DNA of 64,000 nucleotides from Pedobacter hiemivivus (GCF_004331685.1 NZ_SJSM01000018.1:48412-112411); one strand, 5' to 3'; positions 42,410-51,637 are shown, numbered from the stretch's first letter. Translations and numbers: made by a program. Notes: generated by a model from the sequence alone, not told the origin.

Positions 42410-43360
42410 CTAATATTTTTTAAATTGAAGGTATGCCTCCATACAATGATGATAATAATGACGAATCTCAGCCGCCTTATCCTTTTTAAAAAGTTCCTGG
42501 CCTGCTTTACTATGATAATTCAGACGGTTATAAATTCGTTCAGGATTATGAATTGAAATACCTGCAAATGCTGAAAATTCTGTCAGCATTTTAAATACTC
42601 CATCCCCATAATCGGTAAAAGCATTTTTTGGATGCCCCAACCGTTGTATATACTGCATTTGCAGAAAAAAATGCTCCAAAACATCAGCAGTATAACTGTT
42701 AAAATCACCTCCATATTCTTTTGAAGCATCAATTTTGAGCAAATCTTTGTTGACCATCCCAGGCACTGTATGTATACCACGTCGTTTTTCGTGTGAGGCA
42801 AGGACCTCATCGGGCCTACGGGATAAGAAAAAAAAGGGCGTATCCGGAAACCAGCTTCTTAACAATTCATAAAAGTGAAGGTGCCAGCTATCTAATTTAA
42901 TGATATAGCCCGTTTCTTTCGAATTTCTGTGCTGCCCCATTAAATTTAATGCTGCCTTAAACCAGGCTTCTTTCTTTTCGGTTGGCAAGCTATCGTTCTT
43001 TTCTGAAGCCCTCAGGATCTCGTCTAGCAAAGGAGCCTCCGCAATGACAATATTTTCATCCATTTCGCAAAAAGCCTGCGTAACTAAAGTAGAACCACAT
43101 CTCGATACATGAAAAATAAAGGCATTTGGTTTTAAATGTGGGATATTTTCAGCTACTTCTTTCATAAAATCTGGAGAACTAAAACTCTTAAGCATTGTTT
43201 TTTGCGCCCTCATACTTCTGCACTTCATGATTGTTTCATCAAAAAAGGGCTCAGCAATTTTTCTATCCTGCAAATCCATCCAGGTTACTTTCCAGCCCTC
43301 AAGCTCATCAAATAGCAACTGATATGGAACCCAGTTTTTTAAAGGGTGATCTTTATTCAT
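42410..43360 (-). CDS. Sulfotransferase family protein
   Basis: 316 residues, no signal peptide. The PAPS 5'-phosphosulfate loop appears as FIFHVSRCGSTLV (81-93), and the 3'-phosphate motif as FFLSRRPDEVLASHEKRRG (about 177-195). These two motifs place it in the P-loop sulfotransferases. It is the first gene of a three-gene operon with a PhyH dioxygenase and an APS kinase. The acceptor could be a glycan, lipid, peptide or the collar/giant surface proteins; the sequence does not decide. A terminator and tRNA genes lie upstream. Confidence 0.9.
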   Translation of the reverse strand: MNKDHPLKNWVPYQLLFDELEGWKVTWMDLQDRKIAEPFFDETIMKCRSMRAQKTMLKSFSSPDFMKEVAENIPHLKPNAFIFHVSRCGSTLVTQAFCEMDENIVIAEAPLLDEILRASEKNDSLPTEKKEAWFKAALNLMGQHRNSKETGYIIKLDSWHLHFYELLRSWFPDTPFFFLSRRPDEVLASHEKRRGIHTVPGMVNKDLLKIDASKEYGGDFNSYTADVLEHFFLQMQYIQRLGHPKNAFTDYGDGVFKMLTEFSAFAGISIHNPERIYNRLNYHSKAGQELFKKDKAAEIRHYYHHCMEAYLQFKKY

Positions 43361-43494
43361 AGGATGATAAATTCATACTTTTCAGACTGCTGGATTTTTT
43401 CATCATATTTAAAATCGAATCTTATTTATACCAAAGGTGTAACCAAAGATAAAAAAAAACGTTATTGTAGATAGCCTTCCATTCAAAATGTCCG

Positions 43495-43543
43495 TAAACG
43501 AAAAAAAGTTGGCTTCCAGCATATTGCCTTAAACCAACTTTTT
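43495..43543 (-). terminator. Terminator of the tRNA array
   Basis: A 10-bp stem (AAAAAGTTGG / CCAACTTTTT) with a 21-base loop is followed on the minus strand by seven T residues. It lies 11 bp past the last tRNA-Glu. Confidence 0.75.
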
Positions 43544-43553
43544 AACTTTTATG

Positions 43554-43625
43554 TAGCCCGCAGGGGAATCGAACCCCTATTTCCAGAATGAAAATCTGGC
43601 GTCCTAACCGGTAGACGAGCGGGCC
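43554..43625 (-). tRNA. tRNA-Glu (TTC), copy 1
   Basis: Read on the minus strand it folds as a full cloverleaf: acceptor GGCCCGC / GCGGGCT, anticodon loop TTTTCAT giving anticodon TTC between CCAGA and TCTGG, and T arm AGGGGTTCGATTCCCCT. The 3' CCA is not encoded. It differs from copy 2 in the D arm and the last acceptor pair. Confidence 0.95.
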
Positions 43626-43669
43626 ATTTAGTAAAGCGACTCACATTGCTGCTTATGCCTTACTTTTGG

Positions 43670-43742
<73 letters not shown>

Positions 43743-43815
43743 CTATATGTTTACAAAACTCCGTTTGTAAATGCTTTTGCCTCTTAAAACCGTTTAACTC
43801 GGCAATTGGCTTCCG

Positions 43816-43887
43816 TAGCCCGTAGGGGAATCGAACCCCTGTTTCCAGAATGAAAATCTGGCGTCCTCACCCCTAGACGAACGGGCC
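43816..43887 (-). tRNA. tRNA-Glu (TTC), copy 2
   Basis: The fold is the same as copy 1, with acceptor GGCCCGT / ACGGGCT, anticodon TTC and D arm TTCGTCTAGGGGTGAGG. It lies 262 bp from copy 1, part of a tandem duplication of the Glu-fMet pair. The 3' CCA is not encoded. Confidence 0.95.
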
Positions 43888-43930
43888 ATTTAAGATTGCC
43901 TCAGCTTTATTAAAGCTGCGAACCTTTTGG

Positions 43931-44003
<73 letters not shown>

Positions 44004-44114
44004 CTATATACAATTTCTTTAGTGTTTGTTAAATCCTTAACTCTTCCTCCGAATTGGAATGCAAAGATATAATTCGTTCCTTTGCAATGCAAATTTATTT
44101 TAAAAAATATTTTC

Positions 44115-45002
44115 ATGTCGCATAAAGCAGGTTTTGTAAGTATAATAGGTAAGCCCAATGTGGGCAAATCAACCCTAATGAATGCCCTAGTGGGCGAAAA
44201 GCTTTCTATCATTACTCCAAAAGCACAGACTACCCGTCACCGCATTTTAGGAATTGTGAACGAAGAAAGCTACCAAATTGTTTTTTCGGACACGCCCGGC
44301 ATCATAAAACCGCTGTATGGTTTACAAGATTCTATGATGAGTTCAGTAAAAGGAGCATTGACTGATGCCGATTTAATTCTTTTTGTAACCGACATCAATG
44401 AGCAACATGATGAAAATGATGTGCTTGAAAAAATCATCAATACCGAAATCCCATTGGTGGTGCTTTTAAATAAAATTGATAACTCTACACAAGAACAAGT
44501 AGATGAGAAATTCGCTTACTGGCAGGAAAAGTTAAACCCTAAACATATATACGCGATCTCAGCCCTGCATAAGTATAACCTGGAAGGTATTTTGCCGATG
44601 ATATTGGACTATATCCCCGAGCATCCAGCTTATTATGATAAGGAAGAATTAACGGACCGTAGCCAGCGCTTCTTTGTTTCGGAAATTATAAGAGAGAAAA
44701 TATTCTTCAATTATAAAAAAGAAATCCCATACAGTACTGAGGTTATCGTTACTGCCTTTAAAGAAGAACAAAGTAAAAATGGACCAATGGTGCGCATCAC
44801 CGCCGAGATTGTAGTTGAACGCGATTCGCAAAAGAACATTCTGATCGGAACAGGTGGTACAATGCTTAAAAAAGTAGGTATGGAGGCTCGTAAAGACATC
44901 GAGAAGTTCCTGGATCAGAAAGTTTTCCTGGAAACTTTTGTAAAGGTAATCCCAGATTGGCGCAGTAAAAAGAACTACCTCAAAAGCTTCGGTTACGACT
45001 AA
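44115..45002 (+). CDS. era: GTPase Era
   Basis: 295 residues from the ATG at 44115; an upstream in-frame start at 44082 adds residues not seen in Era. It is a 16S rRNA-binding GTPase needed for 30S maturation. G motifs: GKPNVGKST (G1), DTPGI (G3), NKID (G4). The C-terminal KH domain is at about 210-295 and includes GTGGTMLKKVGMEARKDIE. It is followed 84 bp later by der, another ribosome-assembly GTPase, so the two are probably cotranscribed. Confidence 0.96.
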   Translation: MSHKAGFVSIIGKPNVGKSTLMNALVGEKLSIITPKAQTTRHRILGIVNEESYQIVFSDTPGIIKPLYGLQDSMMSSVKGALTDADLILFVTDINEQHDENDVLEKIINTEIPLVVLLNKIDNSTQEQVDEKFAYWQEKLNPKHIYAISALHKYNLEGILPMILDYIPEHPAYYDKEELTDRSQRFFVSEIIREKIFFNYKKEIPYSTEVIVTAFKEEQSKNGPMVRITAEIVVERDSQKNILIGTGGTMLKKVGMEARKDIEKFLDQKVFLETFVKVIPDWRSKKNYLKSFGYD

Positions 45003-45086
45003 GATTTCATAACAAAAAACTAAAATCAGTCATATCCACAGGATTGTGTATCTTTGTGGCTTTTAAAATATTCGTATAAAACACCC

Positions 45087-46388
45087 ATGGCAAACATTAT
45101 TGCAATTGTCGGAAGACCTAACGTAGGCAAATCTACCCTTTTTAACCGCTTAACTGAGAGTCGTAAAGCTATTGTTGATGATTTCAGCGGGGTAACGCGC
45201 GATCGTCATTATGGATCAGCAGAGTGGACAGATAAACAATTTACAGTGATCGATACTGGCGGTTATGTAGCCAATTCGGAAGATGTATTTGAAGCTGCCA
45301 TCCGCGAGCAAGTAGTTATTGCCATAGAAGAAGCCACTGTGCTTTTGTTTATGGTTGATGTGACTACAGGCATTACCGATCTGGATGATGAGATTGCTCA
45401 ATTGCTGAGACGCAGTAAAAAACCAGTATTCATTGTTGTAAATAAGGTAGACAATACCCAACTACAAAATGAAGCTGCTGTATTTTATAGTTTCGGTCTT
45501 GGAGAGATCCACCCGATATCCTCTATGACAGGATCAGGAACAGGAGATTTATTAGATGAGGTGATCAAACACTTCGAAGATCTCCCTGAGGAAGAGAATG
45601 CATTACCTAAGCTGACTATTGTAGGAAGACCAAATGTTGGTAAATCCTCTTTAATCAACGCACTAATTGGTAAAGAAAGAAATATTGTAACCCCTATTGC
45701 AGGTACTACAAGGGATTCGATCCATATCCACTACAATCAATTCGGTCACGAATTTATGTTTATTGATACTGCAGGTTTACGTAAAAAAACCAAAGTAAAA
45801 GAAAACATAGAATTTTACTCGGTAATGCGTACCATTAAAGCGATCGAAGAAGCCGATGTAGTGGTATTGATGATTGATGCCATGGATGGTTTGGAATCGC
45901 AGGATGTGAACATTTTCCACCTGGCAGAGAAAAACAAAAAAGGTATCGTTATCCTGGTTAACAAATGGGATTTAGTAGAGAAGAACAGCAAAACCGTAAA
46001 TGTTTTTGAAGATCAGATTCGCCAAAAACTACAACCGTTTACTGATGTCCCTATCATCTTCACTTCAGTTGTCAACAAACAACGTATATTCCAGGCTATT
46101 GAAGCAGCGCTTGAGGTATTTAAAAACAGAGGGAAGAAAGTCCCTACATCAAAATTAAATGATGTGATGTTGCCAATCATAGAAAAATATCCACCTCCTG
46201 CATTGAAAGGAAAATACATTAAAATCAAATACATCACTCAGATCAATGGTACATCTCCGATGTTCGCCTTCTTCTGTAACCTTCCTCAATACATTAAAGA
46301 ACCGTATAAACGTTTCATTGAGAATAAGCTACGTGAGAACTTTGATTTTAGCGGAGTGCCAATTCAAATCTATTTCAGACAGAAATAA
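45087..46388 (+). CDS. der: GTPase Der (EngA)
   Basis: 433 residues from the ATG at 45087. It carries two GTPase domains in tandem, the hallmark of Der: GRPNVGKST with DTGGY in the first and GRPNVGKSS with DTAGLRKK in the second, each with an NK.D motif (NKVD, NKWD). A C-terminal KH-like domain (about 350-433, PPALKGKYIKIKYITQ) completes it. It acts in 50S subunit assembly. The stop is 8 bp from the convergent S41 protease stop. Confidence 0.97.
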   Translation: MANIIAIVGRPNVGKSTLFNRLTESRKAIVDDFSGVTRDRHYGSAEWTDKQFTVIDTGGYVANSEDVFEAAIREQVVIAIEEATVLLFMVDVTTGITDLDDEIAQLLRRSKKPVFIVVNKVDNTQLQNEAAVFYSFGLGEIHPISSMTGSGTGDLLDEVIKHFEDLPEEENALPKLTIVGRPNVGKSSLINALIGKERNIVTPIAGTTRDSIHIHYNQFGHEFMFIDTAGLRKKTKVKENIEFYSVMRTIKAIEEADVVVLMIDAMDGLESQDVNIFHLAEKNKKGIVILVNKWDLVEKNSKTVNVFEDQIRQKLQPFTDVPIIFTSVVNKQRIFQAIEAALEVFKNRGKKVPTSKLNDVMLPIIEKYPPPALKGKYIKIKYITQINGTSPMFAFFCNLPQYIKEPYKRFIENKLRENFDFSGVPIQIYFRQK

Positions 46389-46396
46389 AAAGAGTT

Positions 46397-47977
46397 TTAC
46401 TGCAAGCTGGTCACAGCTTGCTTAACCATAGGATCACTTAGGTTTAATGCCCTATAATAACCGGCATCCCCTAAGTGATACTTGTATAAAAGCAGTTTGA
46501 TTTCATTACAAATGAGTGCTTTTGAAGCACTCAACTGCTTCTGATCAATCACAACGTCCCTGTTCTGGATATACTTTACTAAGTCCTTATAGTCGAGATC
46601 ACTGATGGAGAATGCAGACATATTTTGATCTAAGTAACTCGCATTATACCTATTGGCCAGCACATCATACACAAAATCAAACAATATCTTTTTAGAAATC
46701 AGCTTACTGTAAAACCTATTATACCCCATGGTATCTAGCTTTACATAAATATCAGGCTGAATCCCCCCTCTGGTAAGGTTTTTACTCTTTACCGTATCTT
46801 TTGCACTATATATATTATCGGTAGTCAGCTCACCATCGTTAAAACGGTCGTCAATTTCATTCTTATAGGCCGTATAGCCTTTTTTATACGATTTCTGGAT
46901 ACTCCTACCCAAAGGCGTATAATAGCGCGCAATGGTCAGGTTTAAAGCAGAGCCATCACCAAAAGGAAATTGTTCCTGCACTAGCCCTTTACCAAAAGAT
47001 CGGCGACCGATGATCACCCCTCTACCCCAGTCCTGTACCGCACCCGCAAGAATCTCGCTCGCAGAAGCCGAGTTCTCATTAATCAGGACAGCTAGCTTAC
47101 CTTGTTCAAACTCTCCCCCACCCGAAGTGGTATAGTCTGTACGAGGTTCGTGTTTTCCTTCTGTATATACGATCAGCTTGTTCTCTTGCAAAATTTGGTT
47201 GGCCAAACCAGTAGCAGCACTCAGGTAACCACCTCCATTATCTCGCAAGTCAAGAATCAGCTTTTTCATACCTTTTGACTTCAGCGTTTTTATAGCTTCT
47301 ATAAAATCTTTGTCTGTATCTGCTCCGAACTTACTGATCCTGATATACGCCGTTTCGGGGTTTAACAGATAGGCAGCATCGATACTACTTACTTTTACAC
47401 GGCTGCGGTTAACAAAAAAAACCACCTGCTGCGTATCTTTAGGATGAACGATAGTCAACTTCACAGCAGTGCCCTTTTTACCCCTGATCCGTCCAATCAT
47501 CTGTTCCCTTGGCAAGGCTTTACCACTCACCATAACTGTATCTATTTTCAGGATTTTATCCCCTTGCTTAATCCCAGCATTAAAAGCGGGACCATCTTTT
47601 ACCACATTGGTGACCAGCAAAGTATCGTTCAGAATATAATATTCAATACCGATCCCCTCAAAATTTCCCTCTAAGGCTTCAGTCAATTCATTAGCTTCAA
47701 CTGCAGGAAGGTACATACTATGCGGATCCAGCTGATGCAGCAAACTATCGATAGGTAAGTGATTTAATGAGTCGGCGTTAACTTCATCAACATAGTTTTT
47801 ATTGATGATATGAATGATTTCATCTACCTTTTCAGTATTGTTATTGGCAAACGTTACTGGCTTTTGAAACTGATACCCCTGATCCTTCAAAAATTTATAG
47901 CCCATAAACATTCCTACGATTAACGTAACCGAATAAGTAAGGGCGATTAAGACATTAAAATGGGTATTCTTTTTCAT
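46397..47977 (-). CDS. S41 family C-terminal processing peptidase
   Basis: 526 residues. One N-terminal membrane anchor (about 8-28) places it in the periplasm. A PDZ domain at about 95-175 (GIGIEYYILNDTLLVTNVVKDGPAFNAGIKQGDKI) is followed by the S41 catalytic domain with LILDLRDNGGGYL, the nucleophile Ser in NSASASEI (about 305) and the Lys in GRRSFGKGLVQ (about 330). It should cleave C-termini of periplasmic proteins. It is monocistronic and convergent with der. Confidence 0.94.
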   Translation of the reverse strand: MKKNTHFNVLIALTYSVTLIVGMFMGYKFLKDQGYQFQKPVTFANNNTEKVDEIIHIINKNYVDEVNADSLNHLPIDSLLHQLDPHSMYLPAVEANELTEALEGNFEGIGIEYYILNDTLLVTNVVKDGPAFNAGIKQGDKILKIDTVMVSGKALPREQMIGRIRGKKGTAVKLTIVHPKDTQQVVFFVNRSRVKVSSIDAAYLLNPETAYIRISKFGADTDKDFIEAIKTLKSKGMKKLILDLRDNGGGYLSAATGLANQILQENKLIVYTEGKHEPRTDYTTSGGGEFEQGKLAVLINENSASASEILAGAVQDWGRGVIIGRRSFGKGLVQEQFPFGDGSALNLTIARYYTPLGRSIQKSYKKGYTAYKNEIDDRFNDGELTTDNIYSAKDTVKSKNLTRGGIQPDIYVKLDTMGYNRFYSKLISKKILFDFVYDVLANRYNASYLDQNMSAFSISDLDYKDLVKYIQNRDVVIDQKQLSASKALICNEIKLLLYKYHLGDAGYYRALNLSDPMVKQAVTSLQ

Positions 47978-48240
47978 AGATAAACGCTGCGTAAAGTTAT
48001 AAAATTACCCAGTCAAATAATAAATTAAACTATGTTCATTTGCAATTGTTTAGCTTTTTGATGGAATTATTACAGAAGGTTCAGAATTAGGTATAAATTA
48101 TATGGTTTTTGCGCTTAAATTTCTTGTTTAACAAGAAAATAACGAATTTTATAAATCTATCCTTTCAATACAATTACGAGTAAAATAGAATGGATGGCTG
48201 AGTATAGCCATAAAACGAGATAAAAATACATAGAGAAAAT

Positions 48241-49059
48241 ATGATAAGAGTAACCGAGCAAGAGTCAAAGTACCATGATATCGACCAAATGTCGGTACTT
48301 GAAATTCTGAAAGGCATTAACGAAGAAGATAAACTTGTTCCACAATCTGTAGAAAAAGCGATCCCGCAAATAGAGAAATTAGCAACTGCAGTAGCAGAGC
48401 GAATGGCTGATGGGGGTAGATTATTTTACATTGGAGCGGGTACAAGCGGCCGTTTAGGTGTGGTTGATGCATCAGAATGTCCACCAACATTTGGCGTTCC
48501 TTTTGACTGGGTAGTTGGCATTATTGCTGGTGGCGATACGGCCATTAGAAAAGCTGTTGAAAACGCGGAGGATGATGTGAATCAGGCATGGATAGACCTT
48601 CAAGAGTACAACATCAATGCTAAAGATTCATTGATAGGACTGGCAGCTTCGGGCACTACACCTTATGTTGTATCAGGATTAAACACGGCTCGCAGCAAAG
48701 GAATCCTTACCGGATGTATCGTATGTAATGAAGGTGGCCCTATCGCTGCCGAAAGCGATTTCCCAGTAGAAGTAGTCGTTGGACCGGAATTTTTAACTGG
48801 ATCAACACGTATGAAATCTGGCACAGCACAAAAACTAGTTTTAAATATGCTGAGTACCACTGTAATGATCAGATTAGGCCGGGTAAAGGGCAATAAAATG
48901 GTGGATATGCAGTTAACCAATCATAAACTGGTTGACAGGGGTACGCAAATGGTAATGGACGAATTACACATCGATTACGACCATGCCGCAGATTTACTAT
49001 TGCGATACGGAAGCGTTCGCAAGGCTGTCGAAGCCAGTAGAGCAAATGATAACAAATAA
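48241..49059 (+). CDS. murQ: N-acetylmuramic acid 6-phosphate etherase
   Basis: 272 residues, slightly shorter than E. coli MurQ but typical for Bacteroidota. It splits MurNAc-6-phosphate into GlcNAc-6-phosphate and D-lactate in peptidoglycan recycling. Motifs: YIGAGTSGRLGVVDASECPP (SIS domain, sugar phosphate site), GGDTAIRKAVENAEDD with the catalytic Glu, GLAASGTTPYV and TGSTRMKSGTAQK. The 263-bp spacer before it shows no clear promoter. It is followed after 14 bp by a conserved gene of unknown function. Confidence 0.96.
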   Translation: MIRVTEQESKYHDIDQMSVLEILKGINEEDKLVPQSVEKAIPQIEKLATAVAERMADGGRLFYIGAGTSGRLGVVDASECPPTFGVPFDWVVGIIAGGDTAIRKAVENAEDDVNQAWIDLQEYNINAKDSLIGLAASGTTPYVVSGLNTARSKGILTGCIVCNEGGPIAAESDFPVEVVVGPEFLTGSTRMKSGTAQKLVLNMLSTTVMIRLGRVKGNKMVDMQLTNHKLVDRGTQMVMDELHIDYDHAADLLLRYGSVRKAVEASRANDNK

Positions 49060-49073
49060 CTGCAAACAAGCAT

Positions 49074-49646
49074 ATGCACGAAATAGAACCTTATTATCTT
49101 TGGAGGGATGATTATATAGCAGCAGAGGATGAGCGTTCGCCGTTTTACAACACAGAGTATTCAGAGTTTTATTTTGACAAGCAGCTATACAACTACCTCA
49201 TTCATCCACAATGGGATGATTTTGGATCGGGTACTTTATACCTGAAAGTATTGTATGTGGACTATGATAGAAACTTCGCGATCATTGAGTTTATGGGCGA
49301 GTGGAACGATGCTATTGGCAACGACATTATGCTTTTAAAACGTGAAATTCTGGAACTGATGATGGATGAAGGCATCAACAAATTCATCCTTATTGGTGAA
49401 AACGTGTTGAATTACCACTCTGCTGACGAAGATAGCTATTATGAAGAGTGGTTTCAGGAAGTTGAAGAGGGCTGGATTACTGGGATTAACTTCCAACAGC
49501 ACGTCATCAACGAGTTCAAAAGTAGCAACATTGATTACTACATTAACTTTGGTGGACAGCTTGACGATTTGGCATGGCGCACCTTAAAACCACTTCAATT
49601 CTTTAAAAAAGTTGAAGAAACCCTGACAAAAAGGCTTGGGGCATAG
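49074..49646 (+). CDS. Conserved protein of unknown function next to murQ
   Basis: 190 residues, acidic, with no signal peptide or membrane helix. It is rich in aromatic residues (HEIEPYYLWRDDYIAAEDE, YSEFYFDKQLYNYLI). A beta-alpha segment (YLKVLYVDYDRNFAIIEFMG, EGINKFILIGENVLNYH) suggests a small alpha/beta domain. I do not recognise the family by name. It follows murQ by 14 bp and precedes the Bax-inhibitor-like gene by 48 bp, so all three are probably cotranscribed. Confidence 0.85.
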   Translation: MHEIEPYYLWRDDYIAAEDERSPFYNTEYSEFYFDKQLYNYLIHPQWDDFGSGTLYLKVLYVDYDRNFAIIEFMGEWNDAIGNDIMLLKREILELMMDEGINKFILIGENVLNYHSADEDSYYEEWFQEVEEGWITGINFQQHVINEFKSSNIDYYINFGGQLDDLAWRTLKPLQFFKKVEETLTKRLGA

Positions 49647-49694
49647 CTTTTGTATGATAGAAACAATTAGTACCTTTAAATAAATTTAAAACAA

Positions 49695-50447
49695 ATGGAT
49701 AACAAAAATAATTACGACTGGTCACAACAATCTGTTTTTGTAGAAAAGACAACGGCTGGAGTGGCTAAGAAATTCTTTGCTAATGTGTTCTTATGGATGT
49801 TTGTGGCATTAAGCTTATCAAGCTTCGCAGCTTACTATATGTCGAGTACACCTGAAATGATGACTTACCTGATCAATCAGGAAACTGGTAAAATGGGTAT
49901 GTTAGGTTGGGTAGCAATGCTTTCACCACTTGGATTGGTTTTATTGATGAGCGCTGGCCTTAACCGGCTTTCTTTTGGGGCATTAGTAGGTGTTTTCATC
50001 CTTTATTCTGTATTAACAGGGGTAAGCTTAAGCTTTATTCTACTAGCATACACCTCTGGTTCAGTATTGAGCTGCTTTATTGGTGCTGCCGGTATCTTTG
50101 GTATCATGGCTGTAATGGGCTATACCACCAATGTGGATTTAAGTAAGTTTGGCCCAATCTTAATGATCGGTGTAGTAGGCTTAGTGATTGCCAGTGTGAT
50201 AAATATGTTCATTCAAAGTGCAAACTTTAGCTTGTTCATGGCCTTTATCGGTATCGCTATCTTTACGGCCTTAACTGCTTACGACGTTCAAAAACTGAAA
50301 AGAATAGGTGCTGGTTTAGAAGAAAGTGGTGCACAGATGCAAGATGCTGATACTAAGAAATTGGCCATCATGGGTGCTTTGTCACTTTATCTTGACTTCT
50401 TAAACATCTTCATTTACTTGCTAAGAATATTCGGAGACAGAAGATAA
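49695..50447 (+). CDS. Bax inhibitor-1/YccA family membrane protein
   Basis: 250 residues with seven predicted membrane helices. Typical family segments are seen: VFLWMFVALSLSSFAAYYM, LSFGALVGVFILYSVLTGVSL, TALTAYDVQKLKRI and ALSLYLDFLNIFIYLLRIFG, the last two carrying conserved acidic residues. Bacterial members (YccA, YbhL) sit in the inner membrane; one modulates FtsH and others leak calcium. It is last in the murQ group and followed by a strong terminator. Confidence 0.94.
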   Translation: MDNKNNYDWSQQSVFVEKTTAGVAKKFFANVFLWMFVALSLSSFAAYYMSSTPEMMTYLINQETGKMGMLGWVAMLSPLGLVLLMSAGLNRLSFGALVGVFILYSVLTGVSLSFILLAYTSGSVLSCFIGAAGIFGIMAVMGYTTNVDLSKFGPILMIGVVGLVIASVINMFIQSANFSLFMAFIGIAIFTALTAYDVQKLKRIGAGLEESGAQMQDADTKKLAIMGALSLYLDFLNIFIYLLRIFGDRR

Positions 50448-50460
50448 TACTTCTTTACAT

Positions 50461-50503
50461 AACAACGAAGCCCTCTGACCTAAAATCAGGGGGCTTCGTT
50501 GTT
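50461..50503 (+). terminator. 18-bp rho-independent terminator
   Basis: AACAACGAAGCCCTCTGA at 50461-50478 pairs with 50486-50503 across a 7-base loop, with one G:T pair. It lies 13 bp after the Bax-inhibitor-like stop codon. Confidence 0.88.
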
Positions 50504-50632
50504 ATCATCTTTTTAGGTGCTCCTCCTGCACTATCTAGCTAAATAATTACACTAGCGAATACTTCACAATATAAAAAACGATTACATTAGCACCGGCAGT
50601 GTTAGGTACTGCCACAAAACACACCTACACAA

Positions 50633-51292
50633 ATGAACTACAAAAAACTACTTATCCTAAGCTTAATGCTATGCATTGGCTTGGCAGGCAAAGCCCAAGA
50701 ATTTCTTAGCGCCAAATTCACAATCGAAGATTATAAAAAGGGAGTACAAGAAATTGAACTAACTTATAACACTTTCATTATCGGCATTAGCCCTAAAGGA
50801 GAAATTGCCTTTATTGAACCTTTAAAAAGAAGCAGACCAAACCAATGGGATGACTTTGAGGATAACCCTGTACGGGGCTTAAAAAACCTAGGAAATTTAA
50901 AAGTTACCTACTATGATAATTTTGATAAAATTAAGGCTGGAAAGATCAAATCAATAGATGGAATCGCATTTGACTATTACGGCACGTTTGATATGCATGA
51001 CTCAAAAGGCAGCTTAAAATCTATTGGAAAAATGGCCATCAATTACAATAACGTATTTGATATGCGTGAACCTAAGGGCACGTTTAAATCAATTGGCGAC
51101 ATCTCTATCAAGTACAATAATGTATTTGACAGGGGCGAGATCCAAGAAAGCCTGAAATCAATTGGTCCGGTTCAAATTACATGGTATAAGGAGGATGAAG
51201 AAAAGCACGGAAAAATAAGATCTATCAGAGGAAATACGCAGGCATTGTACGTTACCAAAGCTAAGTACCACAACAACAATAATCTTAAATAA
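50633..51292 (+). CDS. Secreted protein with short internal repeats, unknown function
   Basis: 219 residues. A signal peptide ends near GKAQ (1-21). The middle and end contain four or five imperfect repeats of about 23-24 residues built on LKSIGxxxIxYNNVFDxxEPKG, with the last ones degenerate (LKSIGPVQITWYK, IRSIRGN). This suggests a small repetitive beta structure. No catalytic or sorting motif is seen. It stands alone between a terminator and the metH riboswitch. The family is not recognised. Confidence 0.8.
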   Translation: MNYKKLLILSLMLCIGLAGKAQEFLSAKFTIEDYKKGVQEIELTYNTFIIGISPKGEIAFIEPLKRSRPNQWDDFEDNPVRGLKNLGNLKVTYYDNFDKIKAGKIKSIDGIAFDYYGTFDMHDSKGSLKSIGKMAINYNNVFDMREPKGTFKSIGDISIKYNNVFDRGEIQESLKSIGPVQITWYKEDEEKHGKIRSIRGNTQALYVTKAKYHNNNNLK

Positions 51293-51412
51293 ACTACTGA
51301 AATACAGAATATAATTCTATTTCCAACAACAAACAGAAGGATTCATACAATTTTATATGCTTTACCCTCTGTTTTTTTGGAAATGATTTTTCTTTGTTGC
51401 ACCTTTGTAAGG

Positions 51413-51518
51413 CTTATAGAGAAAGACGGAGGGATTAGACCCTGCGAAGTCTTGGCAACCTGTGCTTACAAGGTGCTAAATTCTACTGGAACCGAACCAT
51501 TGATTCCGGAAAGATAAG
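51413..51518 (+). promoter_or_regulatory. SAM-I (S-box) riboswitch upstream of metH
   Basis: The P1 strands CTTAT (51413-51417) and ATAAG (51514-51518) enclose the conserved core: GACGGAGGGATTAGACCC, GCGAAGTCTTGGCAACC and AAGGTGCTAAATTC, matching the S-box consensus for P2, the kink-turn and P3. It binds S-adenosylmethionine and should repress metH when SAM is abundant. The 345-bp spacer 51293-51637 is largely explained by this element and its expression platform. Confidence 0.93.
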
Positions 51519-51545
51519 TTGAATTCGTACAACACCTGAATTCCG

Positions 51546-51612
51546 AATAAGCTTTGTATGTAATGAGTTCGGCACTTGTTTAGGCTTTCGCCTCTATCAA
51601 AAATAGCTTATT
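51546..51612 (+). promoter_or_regulatory. Candidate expression platform of the metH riboswitch
   Basis: AATAAGCT (51546-51553) can pair perfectly with AGCTTATT (51605-51612). Its AATAAGC part can instead pair with GCTTAT of the P1 5' strand (51412-51417). The two pairings are mutually exclusive and so could form a switch. A small AGGC/GCCT hairpin lies inside. There is no T-rich terminator, so control may be at translation; the ATG is at 51638. Confidence 0.5.
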
Positions 51613-51637
51613 ACCTACTCATATGATTTTTTGTTAA

